Program-made: the position numbers and the translations under genes
DNA from: a virus
DNA: 49,077 nucleotides
Strand: one strand, 5' to 3'
Virus record (IMG/VR): IMGVR_UViG_3300022562_000273
Span: 1-49,077 of that record
In this document: piece after piece, positions 9,257-18,604 of the stretch
How the letters are laid out: each line of letters opens with the position of its first letter
Position numbering within the stretch: the first letter of the stretch is position 1
Notes under the pieces: generated by a model
The model's input: only the letters and a program-made list of their open reading frames with translations
Database searches by the model: none
Told to the model about the DNA's origin: nothing

Positions 9257-11566
9257 TTATTCTCCAGCCTCAGCTTCGCGCTTTCTGCTTCTCTCAGTAA
9301 GTAAATCAATCTGATGTTGCCGAATAGCTTCTTCCTCTGCTTTATGCTGCGCTTCTTGCGCCTTCATGTTTCGGCTAGCGTTATCGATAGCGTCGGAAAG
9401 TCGATCAATACCTCTGGTGACAAAGTTGCCTGAGACAGCCTTGATCTTTGGCACAGGATTTTCAGGGACCTTTTGAGGATTGATAACAGCCATGTAAATT
9501 GAACGGGCCCATTCACCTTGGATAAGAAGCTCAGTCGGAGGAAAGCCTTGAGCCTTAAGCCTTTCGATAATCTTTTCTCTTTCATCGTCTGGAGGTGGTT
9601 GCCGATAGGCAGGTTCTTCCTCAGACTGACCATACCAATGATCGGTAACCTTCCTATAGAGAAGGGCTTTGCCCATCTCAATAATGTCCTTTTGCTTGGC
9701 TGGAGTCTTGTACTGATTCTGAAATGTCTCAAGTGCATTCTGTATCAAGGCTGTGAATAGATGATAGTCATCTTCATCAATCTTCTTATCGACAATGCCA
9801 GAAAGCAATCCAGCATCCCTAAGAATACTCATAGCGTGAGTGACTCTAGGATCAGCCTCAGACTTCTCCTTCAATCTTCTCTGCTCGTTTATCAAAGAAG
9901 CCCTTGCAGAGAATGGGATAGGCAATGAGATTATATCGTCTTTATCCATCTCCAAGAACTTCCTTCGATCTTCTGGATCGTCAGAAATTGCCATTCCACG
10001 ATATGTCATATAAGTACGGAAGCTAGCCTCAGTGAATCCTCTATCACCCTTAGAGTTCTGCATTAAGGCTTTGAGTATCTTTGCCCTATGAACATTGTCT
10101 GCATTGAGCCAAGCAGCATCGCCCTGTGGAGAAGCTCTGAATTCCTCAACTGTGGTTGGGACCTTATTATCTGGAGTATCAATACCAGTTAAGACACCTG
10201 CAATAGCATTGTTGTTTCGCCATGTATCGTCGCGTTCAACAGCACGAGCCTTATTGTAATCGGTAGTAACTCTATCTCTAACGTAGTCCCGAAACAAAGG
10301 ATCGTCAGATTGCCCCACAGCCATTGTGTCAGCTTTTGCTAACAACGCTTTTAGCGGAGTTGATCCTGCAAGATAAGCGTTGGTCTTCTGCAAGTATCTA
10401 TTTACGTCAGTACCAAAAATGTCCTTGGCTCCACTAGCCTGTGCTTCGGCAACTGACTTGCCAGTGAACCACCTAGAAGCAGCTTCATTGAAGCTACCAT
10501 AATCCTTCATATACTTGCCGAATTTGAATTCAAACAATTGCTCTTGCGCAGCAGGGTTGTGTAGAAATGCATCTCCTGTCATCGCAGGCATTCCTGCCTC
10601 TTTGAGAAACTCAGGAAGATACTCTTCCATCACTTGGTACTTCCCAAGCGCCCTGCCATGTTTAGTCTGAGGCCCAATAGCATTGTAATCGTTGCCGCTC
10701 TCATAGCTTCCAATTGCCATCTTTGCCTGGTCCATCGTCACAGTACCAGAGCCAAGAACGGGGCTTGCACCAGAGAGGATATCGTTTGAAATCAATCTTG
10801 CGCCAGTAGAATCCATCTCATGACGAACAGACTGTTGTGTCTTGGCGATATCGTCACCGATAATGACTCCACCATCAATATCACGCCTTGACATTTTTGT
10901 AGCTCTGACAGGGTCGGTTCTAGCAAGGGCAATAGCTCTGTCAGAAGCAAGCTTGCTACGCTCGCTATTAAACCTCTGCTCCGCAACCTCTGGATCATAA
11001 CCTCTAAGAGCAGATTCAGACTGCTCCAAACTATGCAGTTCCTCTATCGTATCATTATACAATGGATCATTATCTGGAATCGATTTCAACTGATCGTGTA
11101 AAGCCTGTCGTTTAGAGGCAATCGAAGTCAGAGCATTCTGCTTTCCCTCAGAAGCAGCATGTGTAGCTGCACTCATCATGTTCCAGGCAACGACTCTTCT
11201 CGTTTCGTTATCGTATTGCCGAAGCGCAGCTGGGTTAAGACCTTGCCCATGCTGTTCCTGCAATTCTCTAATAGCTTTTAAATGAGAATCAAGACCATTG
11301 ACAGCATTAGACCCACGACTGTTTAAGTAATCGGCTCTGAGCTTAGCACTATTCTCAATGAAGTTAGTAGCAGCATCACTGGCCATTGTCTGGTTATTGA
11401 TCTGTTGGATCGCAACAGCACGTTGAAAAATTTCATCACCAGCCTTTTCCAAAGCCCTACCAAATCCAGCACCAAAAGCCTCAACCGGCGCAGGAATATT
11501 GAGGGTTGGCTGACCCTCAGTCGAAGGAGCTACAGTTGTAACGCCTGAGTATGGGACCTGCGCCAT
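9257..11566 (-). CDS. Internal virion protein with lytic transglycosylase domain
   Basis: The protein is 769 aa. Residues about 280-400 form an SLT-type lysozyme-like domain: catalytic Glu289 in SYESGNDYNAIG, then ALGKYQVM (306-313) and a MKDYGSFNEAASRWFTG segment. The flanks are long charged helices. In T7-like phages such a protein is stored in the capsid and ejected early to cut a hole in the peptidoglycan. It is followed after two bases by the giant virion protein, with GGAGAATAATC ahead of that start. The muramidase role is well supported; the virion location is by context. Confidence 0.88.
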   Translation of the reverse strand: MAQVPYSGVTTVAPSTEGQPTLNIPAPVEAFGAGFGRALEKAGDEIFQRAVAIQQINNQTMASDAATNFIENSAKLRADYLNSRGSNAVNGLDSHLKAIRELQEQHGQGLNPAALRQYDNETRRVVAWNMMSAATHAASEGKQNALTSIASKRQALHDQLKSIPDNDPLYNDTIEELHSLEQSESALRGYDPEVAEQRFNSERSKLASDRAIALARTDPVRATKMSRRDIDGGVIIGDDIAKTQQSVRHEMDSTGARLISNDILSGASPVLGSGTVTMDQAKMAIGSYESGNDYNAIGPQTKHGRALGKYQVMEEYLPEFLKEAGMPAMTGDAFLHNPAAQEQLFEFKFGKYMKDYGSFNEAASRWFTGKSVAEAQASGAKDIFGTDVNRYLQKTNAYLAGSTPLKALLAKADTMAVGQSDDPLFRDYVRDRVTTDYNKARAVERDDTWRNNNAIAGVLTGIDTPDNKVPTTVEEFRASPQGDAAWLNADNVHRAKILKALMQNSKGDRGFTEASFRTYMTYRGMAISDDPEDRRKFLEMDKDDIISLPIPFSARASLINEQRRLKEKSEADPRVTHAMSILRDAGLLSGIVDKKIDEDDYHLFTALIQNALETFQNQYKTPAKQKDIIEMGKALLYRKVTDHWYGQSEEEPAYRQPPPDDEREKIIERLKAQGFPPTELLIQGEWARSIYMAVINPQKVPENPVPKIKAVSGNFVTRGIDRLSDAIDNASRNMKAQEAQHKAEEEAIRQHQIDLLTERSRKREAEAGE

Positions 11567-11568
11567 CG

Positions 11569-12075
11569 TTATGCTCCGAGTGGCTCGCTAGGGAATAGGC
11601 CAGTCATTGAGCCCATCATCCATTTGTCAGCAACAGAAGAAGCGGTGCCGATGATAGAAGACGGAATCGTCCAAGCCGCCTTTGCATTGGCTAACTTTCT
11701 CTGTGCCTCATACTGTGTCGCCTGTGTCTCGTATCCGTAAGCTCGTCTAGCTGCGTTGGCTCTGGTTGTCGCTTGATCTTGCAATGCCAAGGCATGCTCA
11801 CTTGCCTGTACAGCCGCCGGTGATCCTTTGGTAACATCGAGATTACTTGCACCTTCGATAGCCCTTGTTCGTCCAATCTCCTGCCCATACTTCATTCCAA
11901 CTCTTTGTGCTTCGACTCGTCCAACTTGGCGTTCGTACGCAGCGTTTTGCAAGCTTATTTTTCTATTGAGTTCGGCAACGCCAGCCTGATACTTTGCTTG
12001 CTGCCAATTAGAGAAGCCGCTCATTATTCCGCCAGCGGCTGTAAGCCCTAGGGCCAAGGGTGCTGCGAAAGCCAT
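11569..12075 (-). CDS. gp14-like internal virion protein
   Basis: This 168-aa protein has an N-terminal hydrophobic segment (PLALGLTAAGGIMSGF) and then a long Gln/Ala/Arg-rich amphipathic helix (QAKYQAGVAELNRKISLQNAAYERQVGRV and on; key repeats of Gln, Ala and Arg). This pattern is characteristic of T7 gp14-type core proteins that insert in the outer membrane during ejection. Position between the gp13-like and transglycosylase genes agrees. It has a good AAGGAAG ribosome site. Confidence 0.8.
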   Translation of the reverse strand: MAFAAPLALGLTAAGGIMSGFSNWQQAKYQAGVAELNRKISLQNAAYERQVGRVEAQRVGMKYGQEIGRTRAIEGASNLDVTKGSPAAVQASEHALALQDQATTRANAARRAYGYETQATQYEAQRKLANAKAAWTIPSSIIGTASSVADKWMMGSMTGLFPSEPLGA

Positions 12076-12076
12076 T

Positions 12077-12490
12077 TTATTTCTTCCTTATTGAGAAAGG
12101 TATCGCCTTGCCGATAGGATGACCGAACGTTGCGCCAAGCCATTTCAACCACTTCTTCGTATCTTCTGAATCCACGTTAGTATATCCGACGAGGCAATTG
12201 TATTGCTTTAGCAATTTCTCCAAGGCAATCTGAGACTTCCTTATAAATACAAACTGATGATTTTTAACTTCCTCAGATGCGTATAGCCAGATGTAACCTT
12301 GGTCAGACATAAGGCTCGCAGGGATGACTCCCCAAATACAGATCAAAGTATTATCAACTCGGCCATAGTAAACGTGCATGCTACGAGATAGGCACTTGCA
12401 TAGCGTATCCTGCTCTAGCGGAGTCAGGTGCAAGCCGTCCATCATCAGTACGTCTGCACCATCACTGACTTCGTTGATTTCTACGTTCAT
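12077..12490 (-). CDS. gp13-like protein, GNAT-type fold
   Basis: The 137-aa protein is followed directly by the gp14-like gene. Its C-terminus (VDSEDTKKWLKWLGATFG, then IPFSIRKK) resembles the end of GNAT-like T7 gp13 proteins, which are needed for virion morphogenesis. No acetyl-CoA P-loop (Q/RxxGxG/A) is evident, so enzymatic activity is doubtful. It starts by ATGA overlap with the tail nozzle gene. Confidence 0.6.
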   Translation of the reverse strand: MNVEINEVSDGADVLMMDGLHLTPLEQDTLCKCLSRSMHVYYGRVDNTLICIWGVIPASLMSDQGYIWLYASEEVKNHQFVFIRKSQIALEKLLKQYNCLVGYTNVDSEDTKKWLKWLGATFGHPIGKAIPFSIRKK

Positions 12491-15105
12491 TGGTTCCCCC
12501 TCTTTGGGAACTTGTCAGTATCGCCTTTGGTAATCTCAGGAATGACTCCAAGGATTGTAGCTGGGAGAGGATAAGATTGTTGAATGCAGAACTGTCCTGG
12601 TTCATCCCATTGAGAGGTGATAATGGTGCGAGCATCGCCAGTGACTAGGCCCGTTACCAGTTCGTTAGTTTGGCTTCCAACGTTGCCGATAACAAGGTCT
12701 TTCATCGCAACGAGAGATGAAAAGCTCTTGCCGATAGATAACCCAAGTGTGTCCTGTACACGAACTGTTACAGCTGACACCTTCTTGCGTCGGCCTTGTA
12801 TAGTTGGATCGCCAATGTCGAGATTAAGAGTTTGCAGTTGAGGTGTGAAAGCAAGGCCAATCGTTACTTTCGAAGCTGGCGTTGAAAGAGTGAAATTCCC
12901 GCTGACAGGCATTGTAAATGGAGTGATAACATTTCCATCGGCAAGACCAGTAACGGTAGCACCAGCCAAGTGAGCGGCTCCAGAAAAGTTTGTCGCTGGT
13001 GCACCACTATACTGCTTAGCTGCATCCACACACCAAGCGTCAGCAACAGTGGTGAAGTTTCGTTCTGCAAATCGCTCGATGTATTGAACAGTTGATCCAT
13101 TGATGGTTCGTTGTACCACCACATAAACGGCATCAACAGAGTTTCCACTGACGGTCTCCGTTATTGTAGCAACGGACTTGAACGTGCCGTTGGTGTCGCT
13201 GTGAGCCCAACCAATCAGTTCCTGCTCCTTCAAGTATGTCAGCGACAATAGTGTGCCATCATTCCTAACAGCCCAAACTACTTTAAATGGCTCCTGTGCC
13301 CAGGCCCATTCCCTAATCGTATAGCCATAGAACAGGTGGCTAGAGAGGACTGAGATATCCGTGCCGGTGAAGATATTGGCGTAGAAGTTGTAAGTGATAT
13401 CTCTAACGATCGAGCCTTTCGCTTGCACATAGAGAACATCGAAGTTGGCGATGATTGGTGGAACATCTCCAATACCATTGTATGAATGAGCATTGGCTGC
13501 GATCTGCGAAGGCGTTACAGGAGTTCCATAGCTGCCACCATTCACCATCCAAGCAGCGTTGTTTGTCATTAGCATCAATCCAGCTGGAACTGATACCATT
13601 GACTTAATCTCGTTCAGCTGCCCAGCAACGATTGAGCTTGTGATAGCATCGTCGGACTTAATAGGATTGCTAACATTGTAATTGTAATACGCTCCTGTTT
13701 GACTCATATAAAAAGTCTGTAGCCCTTGCGGTGGCGCTGCGAGGACTAAGCGTTGCTGAAAGAACGTGACAGTGCTTGGATTGCCACTGGTGCTAGCAGC
13801 AAGAGTGGCTGTTGCGGTGGCAGTACCAGAACTAAACGTTACAGTAGGTGCCGTTACATATCCTGCACCTGGATATACAGGAGTGATACCATACACACCC
13901 CAAACAGAATTATTTATCTGGAATCCAGTACCTGTAATCCCAGGATTATCACCAGAAAGAGCGTTCAATAAGTTTGGCGCTGTTCCGCTACCAGTCCAAC
14001 TGCCATGCCAATAGACAGAGAACCCTGTAACTGTACCACCACCGCCAATTGAAGTCACTTGTACAGAGCACAGAATACCATATACAGAAGAGGACATTCT
14101 CAATATATTACCAACAGAATATCCACCACCACCAGCAAAGATTGCGCCGCTAGTAAGACCAAGATAAGCCTGTCCGGTGGCTGCCGCTCCACCACCAGGA
14201 GGCGCAGATATTGTCACCGTTGGAAGTGTTGTGTAAGTTCCGTTAACACCTATTGTATAGTGATCCACACCGCTACCATAGAAAGGGTTCTGAACTATTG
14301 GCGGAGAGGTAGAGAAGTCAGGTGGAATATTTGTATCGGCAAAGGCAGCTCCAGTGCAATTACCAATGTACCCAAATGCAGCACCCACAGCTATTTGACC
14401 AGTATAGGATGGCTCTGCTTTATATACGTTATAACTCAGCGCACCGCTAGCAGCAGTCCAAGTTATAGAGTTGGTTCCTGCTGTGACACTAATATCTATC
14501 TTGCTATTTAGATAAGTGATATCTGAAACGCTACTTTCTTGTCCATTAGCATCGACTGATGTAACTAAATACGCATAGTTGACTGACCCTGAACCAACAG
14601 TTGTTGATGATAGAACATTGGTTGGCGCTGATACATTCGAGCCGAATTGTATCTGTGTTAGAGTCCAATTCGTTGCAGAGATTAAATGTAATTCATAAGG
14701 CGGATAACTCGAATGTGTGAGAATCATCTTATCAACGTTCATTGCAAACTTTAACATACTCAAGTCATCAGCAGAGTAAGGAGATGGAAGAGTGTATGGC
14801 GAGCCACCGCTAAGAACTTGAGCACCATTAAAATAGAAGCGGATATAATAATCGCCAAACTCCAGAACATATCCTACAGAGAACGAAGCTTGGAATGGAA
14901 TAAGACGAATTGTCTTAGTTGGTTTGTAGCCAGCAGCAATATATTTCGTCCCTGTCCTCGTGCTAGCACCGCCTCGATAGTCAACATAGAAATTACGGAG
15001 CAGCGCCGCGCCAGCGTGATACTTGGCGAGGTCGACGCGAGCGTTCAGCGCCGGAGCCCACTCACCTGCGTGGAAAGATTTATGGAATACGCCAGGAGAA
15101 GTCAT
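12487..15105 (-). CDS. Tail nozzle protein (T7 gp12-like) with beta-domain insertions
   Basis: At 872 aa it has the hallmark N-terminus of podovirus tail tube/nozzle proteins: FHAGEWAPALNARVDLAKY, then RNFYVDYRGGASTRTGTKYI. These form the distal tail through which DNA exits. Two inserted regions break the usual fold: a fibronectin-III-like segment (about 158-265) and a Gly/Ser/Thr-rich stretch (about 285-440) with two copies of a GxGYxxxPTVT-like unit. The usual fold resumes at FFQQRLVLAAPP (448-459). It starts directly after the stop of the adaptor gene. Confidence 0.88.
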   Translation of the reverse strand: MTSPGVFHKSFHAGEWAPALNARVDLAKYHAGAALLRNFYVDYRGGASTRTGTKYIAAGYKPTKTIRLIPFQASFSVGYVLEFGDYYIRFYFNGAQVLSGGSPYTLPSPYSADDLSMLKFAMNVDKMILTHSSYPPYELHLISATNWTLTQIQFGSNVSAPTNVLSSTTVGSGSVNYAYLVTSVDANGQESSVSDITYLNSKIDISVTAGTNSITWTAASGALSYNVYKAEPSYTGQIAVGAAFGYIGNCTGAAFADTNIPPDFSTSPPIVQNPFYGSGVDHYTIGVNGTYTTLPTVTISAPPGGGAAATGQAYLGLTSGAIFAGGGGYSVGNILRMSSSVYGILCSVQVTSIGGGGTVTGFSVYWHGSWTGSGTAPNLLNALSGDNPGITGTGFQINNSVWGVYGITPVYPGAGYVTAPTVTFSSGTATATATLAASTSGNPSTVTFFQQRLVLAAPPQGLQTFYMSQTGAYYNYNVSNPIKSDDAITSSIVAGQLNEIKSMVSVPAGLMLMTNNAAWMVNGGSYGTPVTPSQIAANAHSYNGIGDVPPIIANFDVLYVQAKGSIVRDITYNFYANIFTGTDISVLSSHLFYGYTIREWAWAQEPFKVVWAVRNDGTLLSLTYLKEQELIGWAHSDTNGTFKSVATITETVSGNSVDAVYVVVQRTINGSTVQYIERFAERNFTTVADAWCVDAAKQYSGAPATNFSGAAHLAGATVTGLADGNVITPFTMPVSGNFTLSTPASKVTIGLAFTPQLQTLNLDIGDPTIQGRRKKVSAVTVRVQDTLGLSIGKSFSSLVAMKDLVIGNVGSQTNELVTGLVTGDARTIITSQWDEPGQFCIQQSYPLPATILGVIPEITKGDTDKFPKRGNQ

Positions 15106-16185
15106 TTAGTACGGACTCCACATTGGTCCCCAATCGTACTGCATATTGTTGGGGCTGAATTCCCAATTAGGATAGTTGATCCCACGAGTTCTGATCCAGT
15201 CGGGCGTCACATCGTTGATTGTCAAACCCTCATTTCCATCCGCCTTTCTTGCCTCGACTATGTAACCATTCGCTTCCTGTATCTTTGTATTGGCAAGAGA
15301 ACGATTCTTCGACAGGGTAAAGGCAATACGAGAAGCAAGGATAGCTGTCCAGGCATCTTGAAACAAAGTATCCATAATGGTTGGGTCAGTGATCTGCTTG
15401 ACGTAGCAGAGCATTGCGAATTCTTGGTTCGTCAAAATCACTCTTTGATCTGCCTTGGAACCAAAGGTGAGATTGAACGTAGCGCCTGTGCCGATGCCGG
15501 TTGTAGTGTCTTGAGAAACTGGATTAGTTGGGACGTTGAAGTAAAGACCGCCAGGAATTGTTGGTGCTGAGGTCCCTGGATCGACAGGAGTGACTGAGTT
15601 GATTTGCCCTGCACTAGCGCTAGTTACTTTTAGAGTTACAGGAGTGCCTAAAGGAACGTTGCTGCTATTATACCCAGGCAGGGTTATAAGATCATTGGCT
15701 TGATAATCAGCACCACGATTGACAGGAGAAGCGCTGGTGACAGTATAGAATTGATCGATCGCAACCTTGAACTTTACCGGAGGTCCATTCCAGAAAGATG
15801 GCCCACCACCAGTGACAGCAGTTGTTATTGGAATACCACCAGAGTAGCCAGTTTGAAGCTGTGGGATAATCCAAAGTGGCCGTAGGCAGTCGGTTGGGTA
15901 TTGATATTCGTAGGCCCAAGGTGAAGGTGGCTGACCCTTTTGCCAAAGCGTTGTTGCCGCACTGGTGTTCTCTGGCGTCCCAGGAGATGAAGTGATATAG
16001 ACAAGGTTGTTGTAATTAGTAGAACAATTCCAAGGCGCCATGCGAAGCAGGTCATCACGAAGCAGGGTAATGATCGGATTGATCACACCAGCTTCTGCTG
16101 AGTCCTGACTTAGCGAAGTCAGCTTCTTCTGGAGTCCAATCGCTATCAGCGCGCGGTTAGCGATATCAAGGTTTGTTACTGTCAT
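15106..16185 (-). CDS. Tail adaptor paralog 3 (gp11-like) with insertion
   Basis: This 359-aa protein is the longest of three adjacent homologs. The shared N-terminus reads DIANRALIAIGLQKKLTSLSQDSAEA and the shared C-terminus IVEARKADGNEGLTINDVTPDWIRTRGINYP. Compared with the other two it has an extra stretch of about 100 residues (about 145-248) rich in Val, Thr, Pro and Gly, resembling the unit inserted in the nozzle protein. Such proteins form the ring linking portal to nozzle. It overlaps the previous paralog by 20 nt. Confidence 0.85.
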   Translation of the reverse strand: MTVTNLDIANRALIAIGLQKKLTSLSQDSAEAGVINPIITLLRDDLLRMAPWNCSTNYNNLVYITSSPGTPENTSAATTLWQKGQPPSPWAYEYQYPTDCLRPLWIIPQLQTGYSGGIPITTAVTGGGPSFWNGPPVKFKVAIDQFYTVTSASPVNRGADYQANDLITLPGYNSSNVPLGTPVTLKVTSASAGQINSVTPVDPGTSAPTIPGGLYFNVPTNPVSQDTTTGIGTGATFNLTFGSKADQRVILTNQEFAMLCYVKQITDPTIMDTLFQDAWTAILASRIAFTLSKNRSLANTKIQEANGYIVEARKADGNEGLTINDVTPDWIRTRGINYPNWEFSPNNMQYDWGPMWSPY

Positions 16186-16846
16186 TGTTATCCCGCCTAC
16201 GGTAAGGGTAGTTGATACCGATAGCTTGAATCCACTCAGGAGTGGTATCGATCATCGACAGACCTTCTTCTCTATTTATCTGTTCGGCGATCATAAACAT
16301 TCTAGTGGTAATGCTGTCGAAGTATTGAACTAGGTCCTTTTGTCCTGTAACTGTTCCAGCAACATGCCAAGCTACAGCTGAAACAGCAAGACGGATAAAA
16401 TGTGCTGGCCAATACTGTTCGCCAATCCTGGCGGTATAGATTAGAATGGCGCCGTCAGTATCAGTTAACAGAACCGGCAAAGTATCATTGGTGATCACGA
16501 ACCGTTGCGGATTGCCTTGGAACTTAGTTCCATCATTCTCTGAATTCGTTATATAAATCGCTTTTATAAAATCCGATGGAAGCGTGTATTCATACTTCCA
16601 TGCTGGAGATGGCGAACTGAGAACATTCCATGTACCAGAGGTAGCGGAAGTCTTCGTCTTTGTTAATGAAGATGTCTTACGAGCAAAATTCCAATTCGTC
16701 ATCGATAGGCACCAATCAGTAACAAAGCTGTAAACTGCATTGCAAGCTTGTGCCTCCACAGAGTCTTGTGTTAAGTCTCTAATCTGTGCTTGACTACCAA
16801 TGGCCACTAAGGCCTGATTGCAAATATCAGCGCTGCTGGTTGCCAT
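16166..16846 (-). CDS. Tail adaptor paralog 2 (gp11-like)
   Basis: The 226-aa protein begins DICNQALVAIGSQAQIRDLTQDSVEA, has the NWNFARK motif, the WKYEYTLPSDFIKAIYI core, and ends EEGLSMIDTTPEWIQAIGINYP. It is closely similar to the neighbour at 16827-17570. It overlaps both neighbours by exactly 20 nt. It is probably a subunit of the head-tail adaptor ring. Confidence 0.87.
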   Translation of the reverse strand: MATSSADICNQALVAIGSQAQIRDLTQDSVEAQACNAVYSFVTDWCLSMTNWNFARKTSSLTKTKTSATSGTWNVLSSPSPAWKYEYTLPSDFIKAIYITNSENDGTKFQGNPQRFVITNDTLPVLLTDTDGAILIYTARIGEQYWPAHFIRLAVSAVAWHVAGTVTGQKDLVQYFDSITTRMFMIAEQINREEGLSMIDTTPEWIQAIGINYPYRRRDNNDSNKP

Positions 16847-17570
16847 CTTGCTTTGCCTTCATCTGTCCAGCCATAAGATCATGCATCTTTGGATCGGTTC
16901 GGAAGTGAGGATAAGGAACGCCAATGGCTTGAATCCACTCTGGAGTTTTATCGCCAAACGAGAGGCCTTCCTCACGATTCTTTTGCTCAGCAATGGTGAA
17001 CATTCTCATCGCGACGTTGTCGAGATAGGCGACAAGTTCTTTGTCTCCAGACAACGTCATCGACAATGTCCAAGCCAATGTTCCAACCATAAATCTCTCG
17101 AAGTACCAAGGCCAAAGTGTTGGGTCGGTGATTTGGGCGGTGTAGATTAGAATGGCTGGAGACTCGTTAGTGAGAATGACTTGCTGAACAACAGCAGTGA
17201 TAGTATCATTGCCGAAGGAGAACCTTTGCGGATCGCCATCATAAGCTTGCGTAGTAGCGTGTGCAGAGTTAGTAAGATAGATCGCACGAATAAAATCCGC
17301 CGGCAGTTTGTATTCGTATTTCCATGGGGGTTGAGGAACCGTCGAAGACCAAGTCCCTGCGGCACCCGTAAATTGTTTCCCTACTGTGAGGGAAACAACT
17401 TTACGAGCAAAGTTCCAGTTGCTGACACCGAAGCACCAATCGCGCACAGCATTGTAAACAAGGTTTGCCTGTATGGCCTCGTTTGACGACTCACCCATTG
17501 TAGTAACTGTCGTTCGAGTGCCAATCAATTGCAGCGCGCGATTGGTTATGTCAACATCTGTTGTAGTCAT
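16827..17570 (-). CDS. Tail adaptor paralog 1 (gp11-like)
   Basis: The 247-aa protein is the first of the three tandem homologs. It has DITNRALQLIGTRTTVTTMGESSNEA, NWNFARK, WKYEYKLPADFIRAIYL and EEGLSFGDKTPEWIQAIGVPYPHF. The family forms the adaptor ring between portal and nozzle (tail tubular protein A type). It starts by a TAATG overlap with the previous small gene. Confidence 0.87.
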   Translation of the reverse strand: MTTTDVDITNRALQLIGTRTTVTTMGESSNEAIQANLVYNAVRDWCFGVSNWNFARKVVSLTVGKQFTGAAGTWSSTVPQPPWKYEYKLPADFIRAIYLTNSAHATTQAYDGDPQRFSFGNDTITAVVQQVILTNESPAILIYTAQITDPTLWPWYFERFMVGTLAWTLSMTLSGDKELVAYLDNVAMRMFTIAEQKNREEGLSFGDKTPEWIQAIGVPYPHFRTDPKMHDLMAGQMKAKQDGNQQR

Positions 17571-17839
17571 TATCGCCTACCTTGGCTACCTGAGTTGCCG
17601 TGGTTCGTCCCGCCAATGCCTGGGCTACCAGTGAATTCTTCATAGCCCTCACCCATTGACTCGCCAGCCATTCCACCACGAGGCTCCGTGTGACCACTAC
17701 CACTCTTGAACTGAGCGCGTGGTCCTTGCGGAGGAGAGTATGGAAGTTCCTTCGCCATTGTCACACCACCAGACGTAGCCCTCGCTCGTTGCGGAGACGA
17801 AGAGTTAGGTCCGAATTCGCCGAGAATGTCTCTTGCCAT
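17570..17839 (-). CDS. Small Gly/Ser/Pro-rich protein
   Basis: This 89-aa protein is low in hydrophobic residues and rich in Gly, Ser, Pro and Arg, so it is probably disordered. It ends in GSQGRR, close to the GSQGRY end of the next upstream gene. Both neighbours join by TAATG overlaps. I do not recognise a family; the position between minor structural genes and the tail adaptors suggests a virion or assembly role. Confidence 0.65.
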   Translation of the reverse strand: MARDILGEFGPNSSSPQRARATSGGVTMAKELPYSPPQGPRAQFKSGSGHTEPRGGMAGESMGEGYEEFTGSPGIGGTNHGNSGSQGRR

Positions 17840-18069
17840 TAGTATCTCCCTTGGCTACCAGAGTCCTTGGTCTTACAAGTTGCTTTAGGCGCTTCCAATC
17901 CACGGCCGTGATACAGTTGATTAGACCGTAGTGGAAGTTCTCGATTATCAGTAATATGAGTTCCTTGAGCCAGCCCAATGCGACTTACTGGGCCTGGCCC
18001 TACTGCCTTCGACATAGGCTCAACTTTCGTTGCTCCTGTGCCACTGTGAGTTGCTCTTCCTTGCTTCAT
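17839..18069 (-). CDS. Small basic Gly-rich protein
   Basis: This 76-aa protein is glycine-rich, has one cysteine, and ends in SGSQGRY like its neighbour (which ends GSQGRR). The shared tail may reflect shared ancestry or simply the common AGG-AGA ribosome-site coding. GGAGG lies ahead of the start, and the gene is coupled on both sides. Function unknown. Confidence 0.65.
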   Translation of the reverse strand: MKQGRATHSGTGATKVEPMSKAVGPGPVSRIGLAQGTHITDNRELPLRSNQLYHGRGLEAPKATCKTKDSGSQGRY

Positions 18070-18446
18070 AGTTTACCTCCTTTGAACTCCAGTTGTCTTG
18101 TGTGATCCCAACGATTCTCCTCGTCACCAGCCATGTCCCTTCGAACTTTCTCAAAGGTGTTACCATCCTTATGTAGATTTCCTAGCAGTTGCCGATAGCG
18201 ATCGTCGAGGCGTTCTAGCTCGCGAAGGATATATGGAGGAAGTGGCTGGCCTTGTTCCTCATACATATATTTTATATCGTGAACGTCGTGCATATAGTTC
18301 ATGAACCGTCGCATCATCTCAGGTATTTCTGCTTCGGCACCACGAATATAGTTCACTGCATCTGACGCAAGCTCGCGAATGGTCTTTAGCTCATGACGGA
18401 TATTCTGTAGTTCTATCAACAACTTCTCGTCAAATAGAACACTCAT
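18066..18446 (-). CDS. Helical small structural-region protein
   Basis: The protein is 126 aa and predominantly charged and helical (ELQNIRHELKTIRELASDAVNYI; LRELERLDDRYRQLLGNL). It has ATGA overlaps on both sides. I do not recognise the family. It may be an assembly chaperone or minor virion protein. Confidence 0.7.
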   Translation of the reverse strand: MSVLFDEKLLIELQNIRHELKTIRELASDAVNYIRGAEAEIPEMMRRFMNYMHDVHDIKYMYEEQGQPLPPYILRELERLDDRYRQLLGNLHKDGNTFEKVRRDMAGDEENRWDHTRQLEFKGGKL

Positions 18447-18595
18447 TTCTTTTTCTTCCTTAAAATTCCAGTTCCTTTATCCGCTTGATTGAATTCCTTA
18501 GCAACACCAACTGGCACCCCAACCTTCTTGGCGAATTTTGGATTATGCGCAGCGGCTGCCATCATCCTTGCTTGCTTTGGAGATTTGCTTGGCAC
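18443..18595 (-). CDS. 50-aa basic protein with GTG start
   Basis: The short frame starts at GTG with AGGAG eleven bases upstream and ends in an ATGA overlap with the next gene. The product begins PSKSPKQARMMAAAAHNP and continues FAKKVGVPVGVAKEFNQADKG, a very recognisable small protein that I have seen in many tailed phages. It is strongly basic and may bind DNA or assist assembly. Its function is unknown to me. Confidence 0.8.
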   Translation of the reverse strand: MPSKSPKQARMMAAAAHNPKFAKKVGVPVGVAKEFNQADKGTGILRKKKK

Positions 18596-18604
18596 CTTTG
18601 TCTC

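Noticed and set aside
14818-15570. 250-codon plus-strand open frame opposite the tail genes
   Set aside because: It lies antisense to the nozzle and adaptor genes, crosses their junction, has no ribosome site, and its composition (Ser, Arg, Ile, Cys rich) is typical of shadow frames.
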